In this document: piece after piece, positions 61,538 through 64,000 of the stretch | Layout: the number at the start of each line of letters is the position of its first letter | How positions within the stretch are numbered: the first letter of the stretch is position 1 | From: Actinoplanes italicus | GTDB lineage: Bacteria; Actinomycetota; Actinomycetes; Mycobacteriales; Micromonosporaceae | Direction: 5' to 3' | Length of the DNA: 64,000 bases | NCBI RefSeq assembly: GCF_003001815.1 | Contig: NZ_PVMZ01000005.1 | Span: 124,001 to 188,000 of the forward strand | Notes under the pieces: model-generated | The model's database searches: none | Told to the model about the DNA's origin: nothing | The model's input: the letters and a program-made list of their open reading frames with translations, nothing else | Position numbers and translations under genes: made by a program

Positions 61538-61550
61538 GCCGCAGACGCTA
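61537..61550 (-). promoter_or_regulatory. Candidate leaderless promoter -10 box (HEAT gene)
   Basis: On the minus strand TAGCGT lies seven bases before ATG 61537. Confidence 0.5.
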
Positions 61551-61562
61551 CGCCGGGATCGC

Positions 61563-64000
61563 TCATCGTTTGCCCTTACCTTTCCTGGCGCCTGTTCGTC
61601 CGCCCATCTTCAGCGCCACAAGGTCCCGGAACTTCGCGGCCTCCTGCACGTCCGGGTGCTCAGCGCCGAGATGCCTGCGCAGACCCTTCAACGCCTCATC
61701 AGTCAGTTGTCGTGCAGGAATGATGCGGCCAAGGCCCAGGTACATCTTCGCCAGAATCAGGGCAGACCTCTGCGTGTCCGGATGATCGTTGCCCAGCGCC
61801 CGCCGCCGCTGTTGCCATACCTGTTCACGCAGCGCCAACGCCTCTCCGTGCCGACCCAGGGACCACATCGACGAGGCCACATTGCTTGCCGACCTCAACG
61901 TTTCCGGGTGCTCCTCACCCAGCACCCGCTGGTGCTGCTCCCACACCCGTTCGTGGAGCGCCAACGCCTCCGCATGCCGGCCCAGGGACCACATCGACGA
62001 GGCGACGTTGTTCCCCGACTTCAAGGTGTCCGGATGCTCCTCACCCAACACCCGCCGATACTGCTCCCACACCTGTTCCTGGAGCTCCAACGCCTCTCCG
62101 TGCCGGCCCAGGGACCACATCGACGAGGCGACGTTGCTCGCCGCCGCCAGCATCTCCGGATGGTCCTCACCCAGCACCCGCCGACGTTGCTCCCACACCT
62201 TCTCCCGGAGCGCCAGCGCCTCTCGATGCCGCCCGAGTCCGCCCAGCGAGGAGGCGGCGTTGCTCATCGACTTCAACGTGTCCGGATGCTCCTCACCCAG
62301 GACCCGCCGTTGCCGTTCGTGAACCTTCTCCTTCAGGGCCAACGCCTCTCGATGCCGCCCCAGGTTCCCCAGCGCCGATGCGGCATTGTTCGCCGACCGC
62401 AACGTGGCCGGGTGCTCCTCACCCAACACCCGCCGATACTGGTCCCACACCTTCTCCATCAGTTCCAACGCTTCCCGATGCCGCCCCAGGTCACCCAGCA
62501 ACGAGGCGACATTGCTCGCCGACATCAACGTGTCCGGATGCTCCTCACCCAACACCCGCCGGCGCTGCTCCCACGCCTGTTCGTGAAGCGCCAGCGACTC
62601 CCGAAGCTGCCCCAGATCTCCCAGCGACGAGGCGACGTTGCACGCCGACATCAACGTGTCCGGATGCTCCTCACCCAACACCCGCCGGCGCTGCTCCCAC
62701 ACCTTCTCCTTGAACGCCAACGCCTCCCGATGCCGCCCCAGATCCCCCAGCGACGTCGCGATACCGGCCGCCGACATCAACGTGTCCGGATGATCCTCAC
62801 CCAACACCCGCCGTTGCCGTTCCCACACCTCCCGTCCGAGTTCCTCGCTTCGCCGATGGTCACCCAGAACGTCCAGGACGATGGAGAGGTCGGCGGCGCT
62901 GCGCAGTGTGTCGGGATGGTCCTCGCCCAGGGTCTTGATCTGACGCGTCAGAGTGTCATCGACCAATGGCCTCAACCGGCCGTACTCACCGAGGTCGCGT
63001 AGAGCCCACAGCACCTCACCGGCCACCCCGAGCGTGTCTCGATGATCGGGTCCCAGCCGGGCCGCCCATTCCGCATGCAGGTTCTCGGCGAGTTGCCCGG
63101 CCGGACCGGCGTCTCCGCGGTTGATCAGGTACACGATGGCCTCACGAACGCACTGCCGGAGGACCGGACTGGACGTGTGGGCAGGGCCGACCGCGAGCAC
63201 GTGCGGCAGCAGACGCGCCCATGCGGGCCAGTTCGCCGGATCTCTCGAGTCTCCCGGGTTCATCCGTCCGAGGGTCGGCTCCAGATGCGCCGACAGTTCG
63301 GCTGACGCGGCCTGTTCCATCTGGCTTCGGACAACGGCCTGGGTCAGCCGGTGGACGGTCACCGTGCCCGGTCCGAGCCGGGCGAGGCCGTATGCGCCGA
63401 TCCGCCCGATCGACTCCTGCCGCGCCAACCGCTTGCCAATGACCTCCCGCAGTGCCTCCAGCACCTCCGGGTAGGGATCGGTAGGCTGCGCGACCTCGAC
63501 GATCACATCAACGGGAATCGGCTCCGGCGCCAGCAAGGCGCACAATCGCAGGATCGCCACCGCCGCCGGATCCACCTCGGCCAAAGCGGCCACGTTCAGC
63601 GTGATCGCGGCCGCCAGCGACTGCGGATAATCGATCGGCCGACCAAGCGCCAGCACCGCCTGCGTCTCCTCGACCAGCAGCTCCCGATACTCGGCAACCG
63701 GCATCCCCGTCTCCGAGAGGTACCCGGCCGCCTGCGCCAGCGCCAACGGCAGGTCACCCAGCGCATCCGCCAGCTGGTCCGCCTCACCGGCATCCAGACC
63801 GGGCTGCTGCACGATCAGGAACCGAACCGCCTCCGCACGGGGCAGAACGTCCAGTTCGACCGCATGCGCGATCCGCTGCCAGCTGCCTCGCCGCGACGTG
63901 ATCAGGACATGACCACCCCCGCGCGGCAGCCACGGCAGAACGTCCTCACCGCTCTCCACGTTGTCGAAGATCAGCAGCGAGCGGGGCAGGCCGGCCAGGT
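61563..64000 (-). CDS. NB-ARC / TPR STAND protein, 5' end outside the window
   Basis: At least 812 residues; the frame runs off the right edge at 64000, so the effector domain and P-loop are not visible. It begins within the NB-ARC domain (SLLIFDNVESGEDVLPWLP, Walker B; GGHVLITSRRGSWQR; GDLPLALAQAAGYLSETG), then the conserved helical linker (PIDYPQSLAAAITLNVAAL) and about eleven TPR units (RRVLGEEHPDTL, NVASSMWSLGRHGEAL). It is closely similar to the TIR-NB-ARC-TPR protein at 55.7 kb but with more and different TPRs. The last residues are basic (GGRTGARKGKGKR). Whether it has a TIR domain cannot be told. Confidence 0.9.
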   Translation of the reverse strand, partial: LAGLPRSLLIFDNVESGEDVLPWLPRGGGHVLITSRRGSWQRIAHAVELDVLPRAEAVRFLIVQQPGLDAGEADQLADALGDLPLALAQAAGYLSETGMPVAEYRELLVEETQAVLALGRPIDYPQSLAAAITLNVAALAEVDPAAVAILRLCALLAPEPIPVDVIVEVAQPTDPYPEVLEALREVIGKRLARQESIGRIGAYGLARLGPGTVTVHRLTQAVVRSQMEQAASAELSAHLEPTLGRMNPGDSRDPANWPAWARLLPHVLAVGPAHTSSPVLRQCVREAIVYLINRGDAGPAGQLAENLHAEWAARLGPDHRDTLGVAGEVLWALRDLGEYGRLRPLVDDTLTRQIKTLGEDHPDTLRSAADLSIVLDVLGDHRRSEELGREVWERQRRVLGEDHPDTLMSAAGIATSLGDLGRHREALAFKEKVWEQRRRVLGEEHPDTLMSACNVASSLGDLGQLRESLALHEQAWEQRRRVLGEEHPDTLMSASNVASLLGDLGRHREALELMEKVWDQYRRVLGEEHPATLRSANNAASALGNLGRHREALALKEKVHERQRRVLGEEHPDTLKSMSNAASSLGGLGRHREALALREKVWEQRRRVLGEDHPEMLAAASNVASSMWSLGRHGEALELQEQVWEQYRRVLGEEHPDTLKSGNNVASSMWSLGRHAEALALHERVWEQHQRVLGEEHPETLRSASNVASSMWSLGRHGEALALREQVWQQRRRALGNDHPDTQRSALILAKMYLGLGRIIPARQLTDEALKGLRRHLGAEHPDVQEAAKFRDLVALKMGGRTGARKGKGKR
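61740..63000 (-). repeat. 126-bp DNA repeats encoding the TPR array of the second NB-ARC protein
   Basis: The CCTCACCC-type anchor recurs exactly every 126 bp from 61913 to 62795, with diverged units at 61787 and 62921: ten anchors without a single indel. The paralogue at 55.9 kb has seven. Units containing the GDLGRHREAL- and SMWSLGRHGEAL-type sequences form two homogeneous blocks. Confidence 0.9.

Noticed and set aside
61740..63000. Regular repeats that could look like a CRISPR array
   Set aside because: The 126-bp units are coding TPR repeats in phase with the gene, not 25-40 bp repeats with unique spacers.
55692..64000. FxSxx-COOH-type peptide modification locus, because NB-ARC/TPR proteins also occur in such systems
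   Set aside because: I found no small precursor ending in an FxSxx-like sequence and no radical SAM gene in the window.

Overview
The window is high-GC, gene-dense DNA with GTG and TTG starts, ATGA/GTGA/TGATG stop-start overlaps, many secreted glycan-active proteins, Ser/Thr kinases and NTPase-based effector proteins. This fits a filamentous actinobacterium; the mix resembles Micromonosporaceae such as Actinoplanes, but the genus is inferred. I see no rRNA or tRNA gene, CRISPR array, transposase or phage gene.

Layout. 0-6 kb: a MerR regulator with an SDR enzyme, small membrane or secreted proteins, the 5' remnant of a large LuxR-type ATPase regulator, and an aminoglycoside-phosphotransferase-fold protein. 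6-11.7 kb: a coupled pair, an LCAT-like lipase and a 1400-residue caspase/P-loop NTPase/WD40 protein. 11.8-18.4 kb: a secreted GH16 enzyme with its likely GntR regulator and twin operators, an alpha/beta hydrolase, an FAD monooxygenase and a secreted pectate lyase. 18.5-21.5 kb: response receiver, double KaiC-type ATPase and Ser/Thr kinase. 21.8-29.8 kb: secreted LVIVD-type protein and a His-rich partner, diguanylate cyclase, two related Pro-rich membrane proteins, an AlkZ/YcaQ-type glycosylase, Excalibur and HAF-like extracellular proteins, DUF427. 29.85-30.37 kb: a direct-repeat array. 30.4-35.9 kb: a macrolide-type glycosyltransferase, then a three-gene conflict-type system (EACC1, membrane caspase with SBP and vWA parts, second SBP). 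36.3-43.9 kb: a four-gene secreted operon (two-domain laccase, ThuA/sugar dehydrogenase/DUF1080 giant, cupredoxin-Ig protein, beta-helix protein) closed by a strong hairpin. 44-51.3 kb: phosphotransferase, sensor Ser/Thr kinase, DHFR-like protein, then a TetR regulator with four matching palindromic operators flanking an SDR/epimerase operon and a metallo-hydrolase. 51.3-55.7 kb: broken HAD phosphatase, methyltransferase, IclR regulator and a divergent Rieske oxygenase/reductase operon (VanA/VanB type) with a 49-residue ORF between the two components. 55.7-64 kb: two paralogous NB-ARC/TPR proteins, the first with a TIR domain and the second cut by the window edge, around a decayed NTF2-like gene, an SDR with a divergent AraC regulator, and a HEAT-repeat protein.

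The most unusual content is four independent STAND/caspase/TIR-type loci in 64 kb: lipase+caspase-WD40, EACC1+membrane caspase, TIR-NB-ARC-TPR and NB-ARC-TPR. Such families are associated with NTP-dependent immunity or cell-suicide systems. The two NB-ARC proteins carry TPR arrays built from exactly 126-bp DNA units that differ in number, as expected of a recombining recognition surface. The secreted copper/oxidase operon is also noteworthy: its two middle genes share a roughly 75-residue module that I do not recognise.

Coordinates and starts were chosen by reading ribosome-binding sites, overlaps and -10-like boxes by eye. Functions come from recognised motifs, not database searches.
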